From Chromatocurvus sp046260765 (lineage in GTDB: Bacteria; Pseudomonadota; Gammaproteobacteria; Pseudomonadales; Halieaceae), in contig JBHEOO010000001.1 of NCBI GenBank assembly GCA_046260765.1, positions 77,443 through 141,442 on the forward strand: a stretch of DNA of 64,000 nt, in the 5' to 3' direction. The notes beneath the pieces are model-generated. The model did not search any database, had not been told where the DNA came from, and worked only from the letters and a program-made list of their open reading frames with translations. The translations under genes and the position numbers were made by a program. Positions 9,680 to 19,684 of the stretch are shown one piece after another (positions within the stretch are counted from its first letter, which is position 1; each line of letters opens with the position of its first letter).

Positions 9680-9683
9680 GCAA

Positions 9684-10658
9684 TCATTGCTCTGTGATGA
9701 TCGATGCATATAGCAGGGGGTCAACGTTGCCGCCGGAAATCACGACCCCCGTGTTGCGGTCCGCAGCGTCGACCCTGCCGTGCAGCAGCGCCGCGAGCGC
9801 AACGGCTCCGCCAGGTTCTATCACCAGCTTCAGGTGGTGAAACGCAAAACGCAGGGTCTCACGAACCTCGGCGTCAGACACTGAAAGCCCCCCGGCAAGC
9901 AGGCGTCTGTTGATGCTGAAGGTCAGTTCGCCCGGTGTCGGCGTCTGCAGTGCGTCGCAGATGGATCTCGCTTCAGCTGCATTTTGTTCGCGCTGCCCGC
10001 TGGCGAGTGATCGGGCGGTGTCATCGAAGGCTTCCGGTTCCACGCTATAAATGGCGGTGTCCGGGGATGCCTCAGAGAATGCCGTGGCAATTCCGCTCAC
10101 CAGCCCACCGCCGCTGCAGCACACCAATAGCTGCGTCAGCTGAATGCCACGTTCTTTGATCTGTTCGAGAATCTCGAGCCCCGCGGTGCCCTGCCCGGCG
10201 ATGATATCCGGGTCATCATACGAGGGGACCAGTGCGGCGCCGGTTTCTGCCGCTATCGCGCGTGCGATATCTTCGCGACTCTCACGGTATCGATCATATT
10301 CGACCACCCTGGCGCCAAAGCGCCGGGTGTTATCTGCCTTGATGACGGGGGCATCTGCCGGCATGACGATGGTGGCGGGGATGCCCAGTATCTGCGCAGC
10401 CGCCGCAACGCCCTGGGCATGGTTGCCTGATGACCAGGCGACAACGCCGGCTTTGCGCTCCTGTGCCGTGAGCTGGGACAGGCGGTTGTAGGCACCGCGG
10501 AACTTGAAGGATCCGGTGCGCTGAAGGTTTTCTGCCTTGAGAAACACGCGCCCGCCGACTCTGGCATTCAGTTCGCTGCTCTCCAACAGCGGTGTAACCA
10601 CGGCGTGATCGCGCAGCCGGTCCTGCGCGAGCTTTATGTGTGCGGGGGTGACGTCCAT
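9684..10658 (-). CDS. Serine/threonine dehydratase family PLP enzyme
   Basis: Deaminates L-threonine or L-serine to the 2-oxoacid, or possibly acts as a serine racemase or hydroxyaspartate dehydratase; these share the fold. At 324 residues it is the short catabolic type without a C-terminal ACT domain. The PLP lysine is in TGSFKFRG (Lys52), the asparagine loop is SSGNHAQG, and the phosphate-binding tetraglycine-type loop CCSGGGLVSG lies at about 180-188. The C-terminal ISGGN motif is intact. The start is ATG 10658 behind AAAGGA. It lies 66 bp downstream of the E1 dehydrogenase gene on the same strand, so it may be the last gene of the amino-acid catabolic operon. Confidence 0.85.
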   Translation of the reverse strand: MDVTPAHIKLAQDRLRDHAVVTPLLESSELNARVGGRVFLKAENLQRTGSFKFRGAYNRLSQLTAQERKAGVVAWSSGNHAQGVAAAAQILGIPATIVMPADAPVIKADNTRRFGARVVEYDRYRESREDIARAIAAETGAALVPSYDDPDIIAGQGTAGLEILEQIKERGIQLTQLLVCCSGGGLVSGIATAFSEASPDTAIYSVEPEAFDDTARSLASGQREQNAAEARSICDALQTPTPGELTFSINRRLLAGGLSVSDAEVRETLRFAFHHLKLVIEPGGAVALAALLHGRVDAADRNTGVVISGGNVDPLLYASIITEQ

Positions 10659-10724
10659 GAAGCGATCCTTTCAGGTATGTGTTCTTTGCGGCTGTCTCAC
10701 GCCACGCCGCATGAGACGCTGACA

Positions 10725-12962
10725 TCATACCATTCCGGGGCTGTCGTCTTTTGCATCTTCGCTCACGTCGCCACGCAGCAATTGCCTGGCAGCGCTGACA
10801 ATCCCGTCGCGGTCGGGCAGCACCGTGTAGGCGGCATCGCCGAGGGGAATGAAGCTGTCCAGCGCAGTGATTCTCGCGGCACGCACCCCGGGCAGCGATT
10901 CCTGCAGCAGGGTCATCAGTGCCTCGCTCACCGATCCCGAGCGGCGGCACTCATCCACAATGAGCACGCGCTCGCAATGGCGCAGCGCCTTCAGCAAAGA
11001 TGCCTCGGGCAGCGGTTGTAGCCATCGCAGATCTACTAAAGTGGCATCAACGCCATCCTCGTCCCGCAGTGTCTTTGCGGCCTGCGTCGACAGGAAATAG
11101 CCGTTGGCGTAGCTCACAATGGCCAGCGCATTGCCGCTGCCGGTAGTGTGCACGGAGCCGGGTGCGATGCGTTCCTGCATGACAGGCGACTGGTACGGGC
11201 CGGCCCAGAGATTGTCGTCGGGACTGAACAGGTCGGTCGTCATGTACAGGGCGATAGGTTCGAGGAAGACGACAACCCGTTGCTCACGGTGAGCGAGATC
11301 CACACAGGTGCGCAGCAGCCCCGCGGCCTCGCGACCCGAGCTGGGTGTTACCACCAGCAGGCCCGGAATGTCGCGCAGGACCGCGATGGAATTGTCGTTG
11401 TGAAAATGGCCACCGAAGCCCCTCTGGTAGGCGAGTCCGGCGATGCGCACCACCATGCCGTTGCTGAACTGCCGGTTGGAGAAGAAGGGAAGGGTCGCCG
11501 CTTCACCACGCAGCTGGTCCTCCGCATTGTGCAGATAGGCCAGGTACTGGATTTCGGGAATGGGCAGATAGCCGCACTGGGCGAGGCCGATCGCAAGCCC
11601 GAGAATGCTTTGTTCGTCGAGCAGCGTGTTGGTTACCCGCGCCGGGCCGAACTTGTCGAGGAGCCCACGAGTGACGCCGTAGACGCCACCTTTCTTTGCG
11701 ACGTCCTCGCCAAAGACAACGGCGTCAGGGTATTGCAGCATCAGGTCTGCCAGCGCGAGATTGATGTGCCGGGACATGCTCAGGGGCCGATCGAACTGCC
11801 GGGATTCGCGTCCGAACAGTGTGGCGCGACGCTGCTCGTCCGGCACTGCCGGCGCCGGGGCCCTGTGCGGTATTGGCAGCAGACTCGCCATGACGTCTTT
11901 GCTGCTGCTCAGCCGCGGACGGGTGACGACCTCCCGGGCAAGTGCCTCGATGCGTTGCTCCTCTTGCTGATACCTGTCGACGATGTCTGCGGCAGTCATC
12001 AGGCCGCGGTCAATCAGCGTGCTTGCGGATAAAAGCAGTGGATCGAGCGCCTCGTCCCCGGCGATCTGCGCGGCACTGCGATAGCCTGTCTCGGCGTCCG
12101 TGCCGGCGTGACCCAGCAGCCGCACAGTGCGGAAATGCAGGAAAGCCGGGCGCCGGTGCAGGCGCACATAGTCGCGCGCAAGGCAGGCCGCGCGATAGGT
12201 ATCCAGCAGGTCACGCCCGTCGCAGCTGATGTAGTGCAGGCCGGGCCGCGCGCGGACGCTGGCCTCGACCCAGCCCGCCGGCGTCGGCGTCGAAATGCCG
12301 ATGCCGTTGTCTTCGCAGACCAGCAGCAGGGGCATGGGTGAGCCCTGAAACGCCGCCCACGCCGCCGTATTGAGTGCGCCCTGTGTTGTGGAGTGATTGA
12401 GGGACGCATCGCCGAAACTGCAGATCGCCAGGCTGTCGGCGGCCAGACCCACGTCGCGGTGCGCCACGCGGCGGTACAGCCCCAGGGCATGCGCCGTGCC
12501 CATGGCCTTCGGCAGATGCGACGCTATGGTGCTGGTCTGCGGTGGAATCCAGTGTTTGCGTGAACCAATAACCTTGTGGCGGCCACCTGATACCGGATCC
12601 TCAGCGCTTGCGGTGAAGGCGAGGAGGGCATCGCGCACCGCATCGCCGCTGGGCCGCTGGCGATGACGTGCGAGGGCAAAAGCGCAGCTGCGGTAGTGCA
12701 GAAACGCAGGATCGTCGACACGCAGCGCTGCCGCCACCGCGGCATTGCCTTCATGCCCCGCGCTGCCAATCGTGTAGAAACTTTCGCGATTACGCGCCAT
12801 GCGCCGCGACACGATATCCAGCAGACGACTGCTTATCTGATCCTGAAAAAGCCCGATTAACGCGTCATTGCCGAGCGCTGTGTCCAGCGGCGACGGTGGC
12901 GGCAGGCGGCGCTCGCTGAGGCACGCGAGGAAGGCCTCATGCAGGTGTTCCGAGGGCGTCAT
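10725..12962 (-). CDS. Fused alpha/beta 2-oxoacid dehydrogenase E1 component (TPP-dependent)
   Basis: A 745-residue protein combining the E1-alpha domain (about 1-370) and the transketolase-like E1-beta domain (about 395-735) of branched-chain-type 2-oxoacid dehydrogenases. The TPP signature begins CSFGDASLN and ends CEDNGIGIS; the beta part carries the FGEDVAKKGGVYGVT block and the E1-beta C-terminal signature. It decarboxylates a 2-oxoacid and passes the acyl group to a lipoyl E2, which is not encoded here. Beside the lysine-type genes, a substrate such as 2-oxoadipate or a branched-chain 2-oxoacid is conceivable, but this is inferred from context only. It lies 37 bp from the aldehyde dehydrogenase gene. 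Confidence 0.86.
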   Translation of the reverse strand: MTPSEHLHEAFLACLSERRLPPPSPLDTALGNDALIGLFQDQISSRLLDIVSRRMARNRESFYTIGSAGHEGNAAVAAALRVDDPAFLHYRSCAFALARHRQRPSGDAVRDALLAFTASAEDPVSGGRHKVIGSRKHWIPPQTSTIASHLPKAMGTAHALGLYRRVAHRDVGLAADSLAICSFGDASLNHSTTQGALNTAAWAAFQGSPMPLLLVCEDNGIGISTPTPAGWVEASVRARPGLHYISCDGRDLLDTYRAACLARDYVRLHRRPAFLHFRTVRLLGHAGTDAETGYRSAAQIAGDEALDPLLLSASTLIDRGLMTAADIVDRYQQEEQRIEALAREVVTRPRLSSSKDVMASLLPIPHRAPAPAVPDEQRRATLFGRESRQFDRPLSMSRHINLALADLMLQYPDAVVFGEDVAKKGGVYGVTRGLLDKFGPARVTNTLLDEQSILGLAIGLAQCGYLPIPEIQYLAYLHNAEDQLRGEAATLPFFSNRQFSNGMVVRIAGLAYQRGFGGHFHNDNSIAVLRDIPGLLVVTPSSGREAAGLLRTCVDLAHREQRVVVFLEPIALYMTTDLFSPDDNLWAGPYQSPVMQERIAPGSVHTTGSGNALAIVSYANGYFLSTQAAKTLRDEDGVDATLVDLRWLQPLPEASLLKALRHCERVLIVDECRRSGSVSEALMTLLQESLPGVRAARITALDSFIPLGDAAYTVLPDRDGIVSAARQLLRGDVSEDAKDDSPGMV

Positions 12963-12999
12963 GTCTGCAGCCTGCCTGGGTGAGCCGGGAGCATGCGCA

Positions 13000-14519
<1,520 letters not shown>

Positions 14520-14523
<4 letters not shown>

Positions 14524-15620
14524 GCCGCGATCTCCGTAGAAGTTTCCTGTGCAAAGTTACAGCCAAAGCGGTTGCGGATAAATGCGTCGAAGGGAATATC
14601 TTCCTGCCGTATGAGGCCGCTCTGTGGCAGGGTACCGTCCGCCAGAAGGTCCAGCACCGCGCAAACGCCGGATGCCGTGGTTATCTGAATCGCACTGCGC
14701 TGGCGGCCATTGATCTCCCGCCCATAGACTTTATTGACGTAGGACTGCTGCTCGAACACGCCATTGCGTGTGCCGCTCACCGTCACAAAAATCAGCACCA
14801 CATCCTGCAGGGTCATGGGCAGCGCCTGTTCCATCAGCTCTTTCAGCAGCTCCTGCCTGTCCTTCAGACGAAGATCGTTGAGCAGCATTTTCATCATGTC
14901 CCGATGTCCGACATAGCGCACGCTACGATAGTTTAGGTTGCGTACCTTTCCAGCAAGGGTTTCGCAAAGGGTGCCCAGGCCTCCTGAAGTGTTGAATGCC
15001 TCGTAGTCCATGCCATCCAGTGAGAAGGTCTCGAGCTCTTCCAGCGGTGGCACGCTGACAAGCTCACCCTCGACAATGGCCTCGCAGGGTTCGCAATACT
15101 CGTTGATCAGGCCCTCGACGGACCAGGTAATATTGTATTTGAGGGCGTTTGATGGGTAGCGGGGCAGCGCGCCAACGCGCATGTGCACATTCTGCAGGGT
15201 GTCGAAGCTGCGTGTCAGGTCATGGGTGACCATGGTAATAAAGCCCGGCGCCAGGCCGCTCTGGGGTATGAAAGCTCTGTCGCTCGATTCCGCGAGCTCT
15301 CTCACAATGCGCGTTGAGGCGACGTCCTCCGTCAGATCGAGGTAGTGAATGCCGGCGGCGGCAGCGGCTCTGGCAACCGCTGCAGTGAGCTGGTAGGGCA
15401 GTGCATTGATTACCGCAAAGTGTCCCTGCATTGCATCGGTCAGCGCCGCGTGATCAGTGACATCGACTTCAAGTGTGGTGATCGCCTCGTGTGGCGGCAG
15501 GGTCGCCAGGCTGGCCTCGCTCAGATCTGCAACGGTGACGGTGTAGTCCCCGCTTGCGGCGAGGAATTCGCTGATAACGCCGCCAATTTTCCCCGCGCCA
15601 ACCAGTATTATGTTTTTCAT
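14520..15620 (-). CDS. Saccharopine dehydrogenase family enzyme (saccharopine or lysine 6-dehydrogenase)
   Basis: A 366-residue NAD(P)-dependent enzyme with an N-terminal Rossmann motif, GAGKIGG (residues 8-14), and the saccharopine-dehydrogenase-like C-terminal domain. Members either release glutamate from saccharopine or directly oxidise L-lysine at the epsilon carbon; both give 2-aminoadipate semialdehyde, the substrate of the coupled ALDH7. No lysine-ketoglutarate reductase is present, which slightly favours lysine 6-dehydrogenase. The start is ATG 15620 with GGGAGAG upstream. It is the first gene of the minus-strand operon and is divergent from an Lrp-type regulator. Confidence 0.85.
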
Positions 15621-15739
15621 TTCCGCTCTCCCGGATCACATGTCCAGCTTCAGACTATCTCTGGGTCGCGTCGAAAAACAGACGCAAAGCTGCTAATTTG
15701 ACAGAGCAAACCCGCCATAACGCCGGAAAAACCCTCATT

Positions 15740-16171
15740 ATGCTAAGCAAGGACCTCGATGACGCGTTACTGCAGCATCTTAAGCAGAACGCCCGAGTCA
15801 CTATCGCCCGCTTATCGCGACTGCTTGGTGTGTCCCGGAGCACGGTGACCGATCGCATTGAACGGCTGGAACAGCGCGGGATCATTCGTGGCTATACGGT
15901 GGTGCTCGGGGACGAGGCCGGGCGCCGCCGCGTGCGTGCGCACATCATGGTCAATGTCTCCGCGGGACTGGCGAACAGCCTGGTACGGGAATTGCGGCGT
16001 ATGCCCAGCATATTGCGCGCTTATGCGGTGAGCGGTATCTACGATCTGATTGTGGTGGCGGAGGCGGATTCTACCGAGGAGCTGGATGAGGTTCTCGACA
16101 GGGTACGTGAGATGGATGGGGTTGAGAGCACGCTGACCAGCGTGGTGCTGTCGACGAAGTTTGAGCGTTGA
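15740..16171 (+). CDS. Lrp/AsnC-family transcriptional regulator
   Basis: A DNA-binding feast/famine regulator of about 143 residues. The winged helix-turn-helix (ARVTIARLSRLLGVSRSTV) occupies roughly residues 14-50. A C-terminal RAM effector domain follows, with the IYDLIVVAEADS strand typical of the family. ATG 15740 gives the usual family N-terminus; a TTG at 15698 would add 14 residues with no better ribosome site. It is divergently transcribed from the lysine-type operon across about 120 bp, so the likely role is amino-acid-responsive control of that operon. Confidence 0.87.
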   Translation: MLSKDLDDALLQHLKQNARVTIARLSRLLGVSRSTVTDRIERLEQRGIIRGYTVVLGDEAGRRRVRAHIMVNVSAGLANSLVRELRRMPSILRAYAVSGIYDLIVVAEADSTEELDEVLDRVREMDGVESTLTSVVLSTKFER

Positions 16172-16220
16172 TGGATAGTTGGTGGGATCAGGTCTGCGCG
16201 GGACCCGGGAACATCTGATA

Positions 16221-16297
16221 TGGTGCCGACAGGGTGATTCGAACACCCGACCCACGCATTACGAATGCGTTGCTCTACCGAACTGAGCTATGCCGGC
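16221..16297 (-). tRNA. tRNA-Thr (anticodon CGT)
   Basis: Read on the minus strand the sequence folds into a complete cloverleaf of 77 nt including an encoded CCA. The acceptor stem GCCGGCA pairs with TGTCGGC (one G-T). The D arm is GCTC/GAGC, the anticodon stem ACGCA/TGCGT with loop TTCGTAA gives anticodon CGT, and the T arm GGGTG/CACCC carries TTCGAAT. It decodes ACG threonine codons. Confidence 0.97.
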
Positions 16298-16375
16298 GAC
16301 ACGGGATGCGAAGTCTAAAGAAAGCGCTCATGCCTGACAAGCGCTCCTTGCCACTGCAAGAACAGGAGAGATCTG

Positions 16376-16813
16376 ATGTACAACACGATTCTGGTTCCGG
16401 TAGACGGTTCCACGCATTCCCTGGCAGCGCTGGATATCGCCAGCGAACTGCTCTCCGGGGAGTCACCGACGATTCACCTTCTCAATGTCCCCGAACTGCC
16501 ACCATTGGAGGGACACGTGGGGCTGTGGACTCAGGGCGGCGCAGGCGGACAGATCAAGGACGCGATCGAGGCAGATGCACGCAGAATTCTGGCGGAGGCC
16601 GAGGGGACGGTGAAGACGCCGGGCGTCCAGTTCAGGCATCATCTGTTCTGGACGCCACCCGCCATGGCGATCGTGACGGCGGCAGAGGATCTCAATGTTG
16701 ACGCCATCGTTCTCGGCAGCCGCGGTCTGGGTAGTCTGAAGGGGCTGATTATCGGCAGCGTTTCGAACAAGGTGCTGCACAGCGCAAAGTGCCGGGTCGT
16801 GCTGGTGCACTGA
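16376..16813 (+). CDS. Universal stress protein (UspA family)
   Basis: A 145-residue cytosolic Usp domain. It starts with the family signature YNTILVPVDGSTHS, and the C-terminal nucleotide-binding motif GSRGLGSLKGLIIGSVSNKV has the G-2X-G-9X-G(S) spacing of ATP-binding members. The start is ATG 16376 behind CAGGAGAG. It is monocistronic, between a tRNA gene on the opposite strand and a long inverted repeat. The biological role cannot be specified beyond stress-associated nucleotide binding. Confidence 0.92.
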   Translation: MYNTILVPVDGSTHSLAALDIASELLSGESPTIHLLNVPELPPLEGHVGLWTQGGAGGQIKDAIEADARRILAEAEGTVKTPGVQFRHHLFWTPPAMAIVTAAEDLNVDAIVLGSRGLGSLKGLIIGSVSNKVLHSAKCRVVLVH

Positions 16814-16826
16814 ACGCCTTGTCTTA

Positions 16827-16881
16827 GTACCGCAACACATAAATTCGCAACATTTCAGCGCGAATTTATGTGTTGCGGTAC
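16827..16881. repeat. Perfect 22-bp inverted repeat with an 11-nt loop, between convergent genes
   Basis: The left arm at 16827-16848 (GTACCGCAACACATAAATTC then GC) is matched exactly by its reverse complement at 16860-16881; the loop is 16849-16859. It sits 13 bp after the usp stop and 46 bp before the end of the convergent DSD1-like gene. A second small hairpin (CCGG-TTTCG-CCGG) follows. It probably acts as a bidirectional transcription barrier, but there is no T-run on either side, so it is not a classical intrinsic terminator. Confidence 0.9.
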
Positions 16882-16927
16882 TTCGGGCCGGTTTCGCCGG
16901 AATACCCAGGGTACGCCAATCCGCACT

Positions 16928-18115
16928 CTACCAGCCGCGAGTCCGCGACCAGCGATCAATAATGCGGTTGTCGTTACCCACAACAACGAACTCATCAAAC
17001 TGGGCAGCGGTGGCGCAGGCGTGGTTCGGCAGAATGCGCAGTAGTTCGCCCAAGGGGAGTCGATCGTAGGGCAGCGCCGCGTCGCTTTTTCGCCGGCTGA
17101 TGATGCCGTGCTCCTGGTTGACACCTGAGACCACCAGGTCTTCCAGCGGCCGGCTCTCACTATCCAGCACTGCGCCATAGCCATAATCCACCGGCTGGTC
17201 CTGCGTACCGCGATCGCGCGACATGGCCATCCAGCCACCATCGGTAATCGCCAGGTTCCGTTCCTTCTGATAGCCCGACACGCTAACCAGCACTGAAAGG
17301 GCGATGTCAGCCTGCTCACACACGCCGATGCCCGTCATGACGAGGTCGAAGAAAACATACACGCCGGCGCGAACTTCCGTCACGCCGTCAAGGTTATCGA
17401 TGGCGAAGGCGGTGGGGGTGGACCCGATCGACACCACAGGGCAGGCAATGCCGTCCGCGCGGATTCTTTCTGCCGCGGCAACGCTGGTGTCGCGCTCCTG
17501 ACGGGCCAGCGCCAGCAAGGATGTCGCGTCCCGGCAGCTGTAGGACTCACCGGCATGCGTCATGACTCCCACCAGTTCGCAGTGGCGACTGGCGGCGATG
17601 ACTCGAGCGATGTCGAGCAGGCTGTCGTCGTCAAAGCGCACGCCCGAGCGGTGTCCGTCGCTATCCAGCTCGATCATTACCCGGTGGGTTACCCTGCGAT
17701 TCTCGGCGTCCGCGGCAACGGCTCTGGCGATCTCCACGCTATCGAGCACAATCTTCAGATCGCAGCCGCGCCGCGTCAGGTCGGCAACCGCTGGCAGCTT
17801 CGCGGGAACAATCCCCACCGCGTAGAGAATATCGCTGTAGCCGTGTTCAAAGAAATATTCAGCCTCCGCGAGGGTGGAGACGGTAATACCGTTGACGTGA
17901 CCCCCGGCGATGATTGCCTCGGTCACCTGAATACATTTATTGGTCTTTACATGCGGCCTCAAGGTGCCGTTCAGACTCGCCATGTGAGCGGCGAGTCTGT
18001 CGATATTCCTGTGCATGCGCTGCAGATCGAGTAGCAGGCAGGGTGTGGTCAGGTCGCTGAGCGACCGGGTGTCAGTGTGAGGGCTGCTCAAGGCCTGTAC
18101 TCCGCTCGACGACAT
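16928..18115 (-). CDS. DSD1 / D-threonine aldolase family PLP enzyme
   Basis: A 395-residue fold-type III PLP enzyme (alanine racemase-like N-terminal barrel plus metal-binding C-terminal domain) acting on D-serine, D-threonine or related D-3-hydroxy amino acids. The PLP lysine lies in LRPHVKTNKC (Lys57). The C-terminal metal site reads ILPNHACAT, with His365 and Cys367. A His-x-Cys pair is typical of zinc D-serine dehydratases, while D-threonine aldolases usually have His-x-Asp, so dehydratase-like chemistry is favoured. I chose ATG 18115, 20 bp after the upstream peptidase gene; a GTG at 18178 would overlap that gene. Confidence 0.82.
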   Translation of the reverse strand: MSSSGVQALSSPHTDTRSLSDLTTPCLLLDLQRMHRNIDRLAAHMASLNGTLRPHVKTNKCIQVTEAIIAGGHVNGITVSTLAEAEYFFEHGYSDILYAVGIVPAKLPAVADLTRRGCDLKIVLDSVEIARAVAADAENRRVTHRVMIELDSDGHRSGVRFDDDSLLDIARVIAASRHCELVGVMTHAGESYSCRDATSLLALARQERDTSVAAAERIRADGIACPVVSIGSTPTAFAIDNLDGVTEVRAGVYVFFDLVMTGIGVCEQADIALSVLVSVSGYQKERNLAITDGGWMAMSRDRGTQDQPVDYGYGAVLDSESRPLEDLVVSGVNQEHGIISRRKSDAALPYDRLPLGELLRILPNHACATAAQFDEFVVVGNDNRIIDRWSRTRGW

Positions 18116-18135
18116 ACACCCGGACGAAATCTCTC

Positions 18136-19554
18136 TCAGCGGATCAGGTAAAATGATTCCTGTCTTCCAAGCACCCACTCCCAGCCGTCATCTGTCAGCA
18201 CAGCATCCTCCTCCATGGAAAACCGCACCGGCTGGTTGTCCCACTCGGGCACCGGGTGGGTTACGTTCAGTTCTACCGAATGCCAGGTGCTGGCACGGAA
18301 GGGCAGCTCTCCACGCACAGGTACGCCGTCCTGGTAGTCGGTCATGCCCAGCGGCACGCCGGCGCCGTGACCGTGGTAGCCGATGGAGTGCCAGTAGATG
18401 GTGGCGTCCAGTTCCTCCTCGCGTGCTGTGGCGAGTGAAGCGGCGAGGGCGTCATTACCGCTGCGTCCCACTTGCGACTCGGTGAGGGTGATGTCCTGCA
18501 GGCGCATGGAGGCCCGCAGTCCGTCTCTGAGTCCCTTGGGCGGCTCAACCTCGCCGGGTCGCAGGACATAGGCGTTATGCTGGGTGTCTGTGGCAAAGCC
18601 CAGGTACTGTATGCCGAAGTCGGTCCACAGCATGTCGCCGCGCTGGATCACCGCATCGCCACTGAACTTGCCTTCAACGCCCTTGCGCTGAATGCCGACG
18701 GAGGGATGGAACCAGCCATCGAGGCCGTACTCGGCGACTTGCTGGCGCATCCACCAGCGCACGTCATCGGCGGTGGTCACGCCGGGTACAATGACCTCGT
18801 TGGAAAAGGCGCGACCGATAATGGAATGCGCCACCCGCATGATGTGACGGTAGGCATCGGTTTCCTCGGGGAGCCGTTTTTCCAGCCAGCCAACGGTCAG
18901 CATTTCAGCACTGACGATACGGTCGGTGTAGTCCTCGAGCGATGTGAAAAGTGCGTCGCGCTGGGTGGCGGTCAGCCCGTCAGCATGGTTCCAGCGCTCT
19001 GACATGTTGATGCCGATCCTGCCGGGGTTGCGTTCCTTCACCAGTTCGCGCAGACCCTCGAACTGCTTTTCGTTGTGCGTTGGTACAACCGTATACAGGT
19101 TCTGGTAGTCAAAGCGACCTACGGAAAGTGCTTCAACCCCCTCTTCCTCGCCCCGGTCATGGAAGACCAGAATGGTTCGGCGACGCGAAGAGTAGGTTTC
19201 AAAGGGTGCGAGCGAGCGGAACACCGGGTCGTCGTTGTACTCCCTGGAGACGATGATCCACATATCGATGCCCTCGCGGCGCATGATCTCCGGGAGAATC
19301 GTCTTGAAACGCTGCTCCAGCCAGCCGCGCACCAGCGCAGACTGCTCGCGATGCGTCAGCACCCGCTCTTCTGGAACAAACGCCGATGCCATGGGCACAA
19401 CGAAGCCCGGCTCGTAGGGACTTTCTGTATTCTGTGCAACGCCGGTCATCGATACTGTGAGTACTGCCGCTGCGATACAGGTTTGCGAAAGCGCGCGGCG
19501 CAGTGCGGCGATCATCGTGTTGCGACGTACGTTATGCATTGTTGTATGACTCAT
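18136..19554 (-). CDS. Exported M24-family metallopeptidase (Xaa-Pro aminopeptidase-like)
   Basis: A 472-residue protein with an N-terminal signal peptide (hydrophobic core AAVLTVSMTGVAQ, cleavage after about residue 40), an N-terminal creatinase-like domain and a C-terminal pita-bread catalytic domain. The dinuclear metal ligands can be traced: Asp in WTDFGIQY, Asp in FATDTQ, His in YHGHGAG, Glu in HSVELNV and Glu in SMEEDA. It should be periplasmic and cleave Xaa-Pro or related peptides. The ATG at 19554 has AAGGAA about 9 nt upstream. It is probably co-transcribed with the downstream D-amino-acid enzyme. Confidence 0.87.
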   Translation of the reverse strand: MSHTTMHNVRRNTMIAALRRALSQTCIAAAVLTVSMTGVAQNTESPYEPGFVVPMASAFVPEERVLTHREQSALVRGWLEQRFKTILPEIMRREGIDMWIIVSREYNDDPVFRSLAPFETYSSRRRTILVFHDRGEEEGVEALSVGRFDYQNLYTVVPTHNEKQFEGLRELVKERNPGRIGINMSERWNHADGLTATQRDALFTSLEDYTDRIVSAEMLTVGWLEKRLPEETDAYRHIMRVAHSIIGRAFSNEVIVPGVTTADDVRWWMRQQVAEYGLDGWFHPSVGIQRKGVEGKFSGDAVIQRGDMLWTDFGIQYLGFATDTQHNAYVLRPGEVEPPKGLRDGLRASMRLQDITLTESQVGRSGNDALAASLATAREEELDATIYWHSIGYHGHGAGVPLGMTDYQDGVPVRGELPFRASTWHSVELNVTHPVPEWDNQPVRFSMEEDAVLTDDGWEWVLGRQESFYLIR

Positions 19555-19684
19555 TGGCTGGTTCCTTTCGTTCACGCACTTGCGTGTTGAGTGGTTTTTG
19601 TCGTGGCAGATCTGCACCGTGGTCGACGCTACCGATTATCCTGGCGAGAAAATCAGCCAGAGCACAGGTTCTTGATCCGGCGCT

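Noticed and set aside
11148..12032. 294-codon open frame on the plus strand
   Set aside because: It is antisense to the fused E1 dehydrogenase, whose TPP motifs are intact. No ribosome site or family resemblance.
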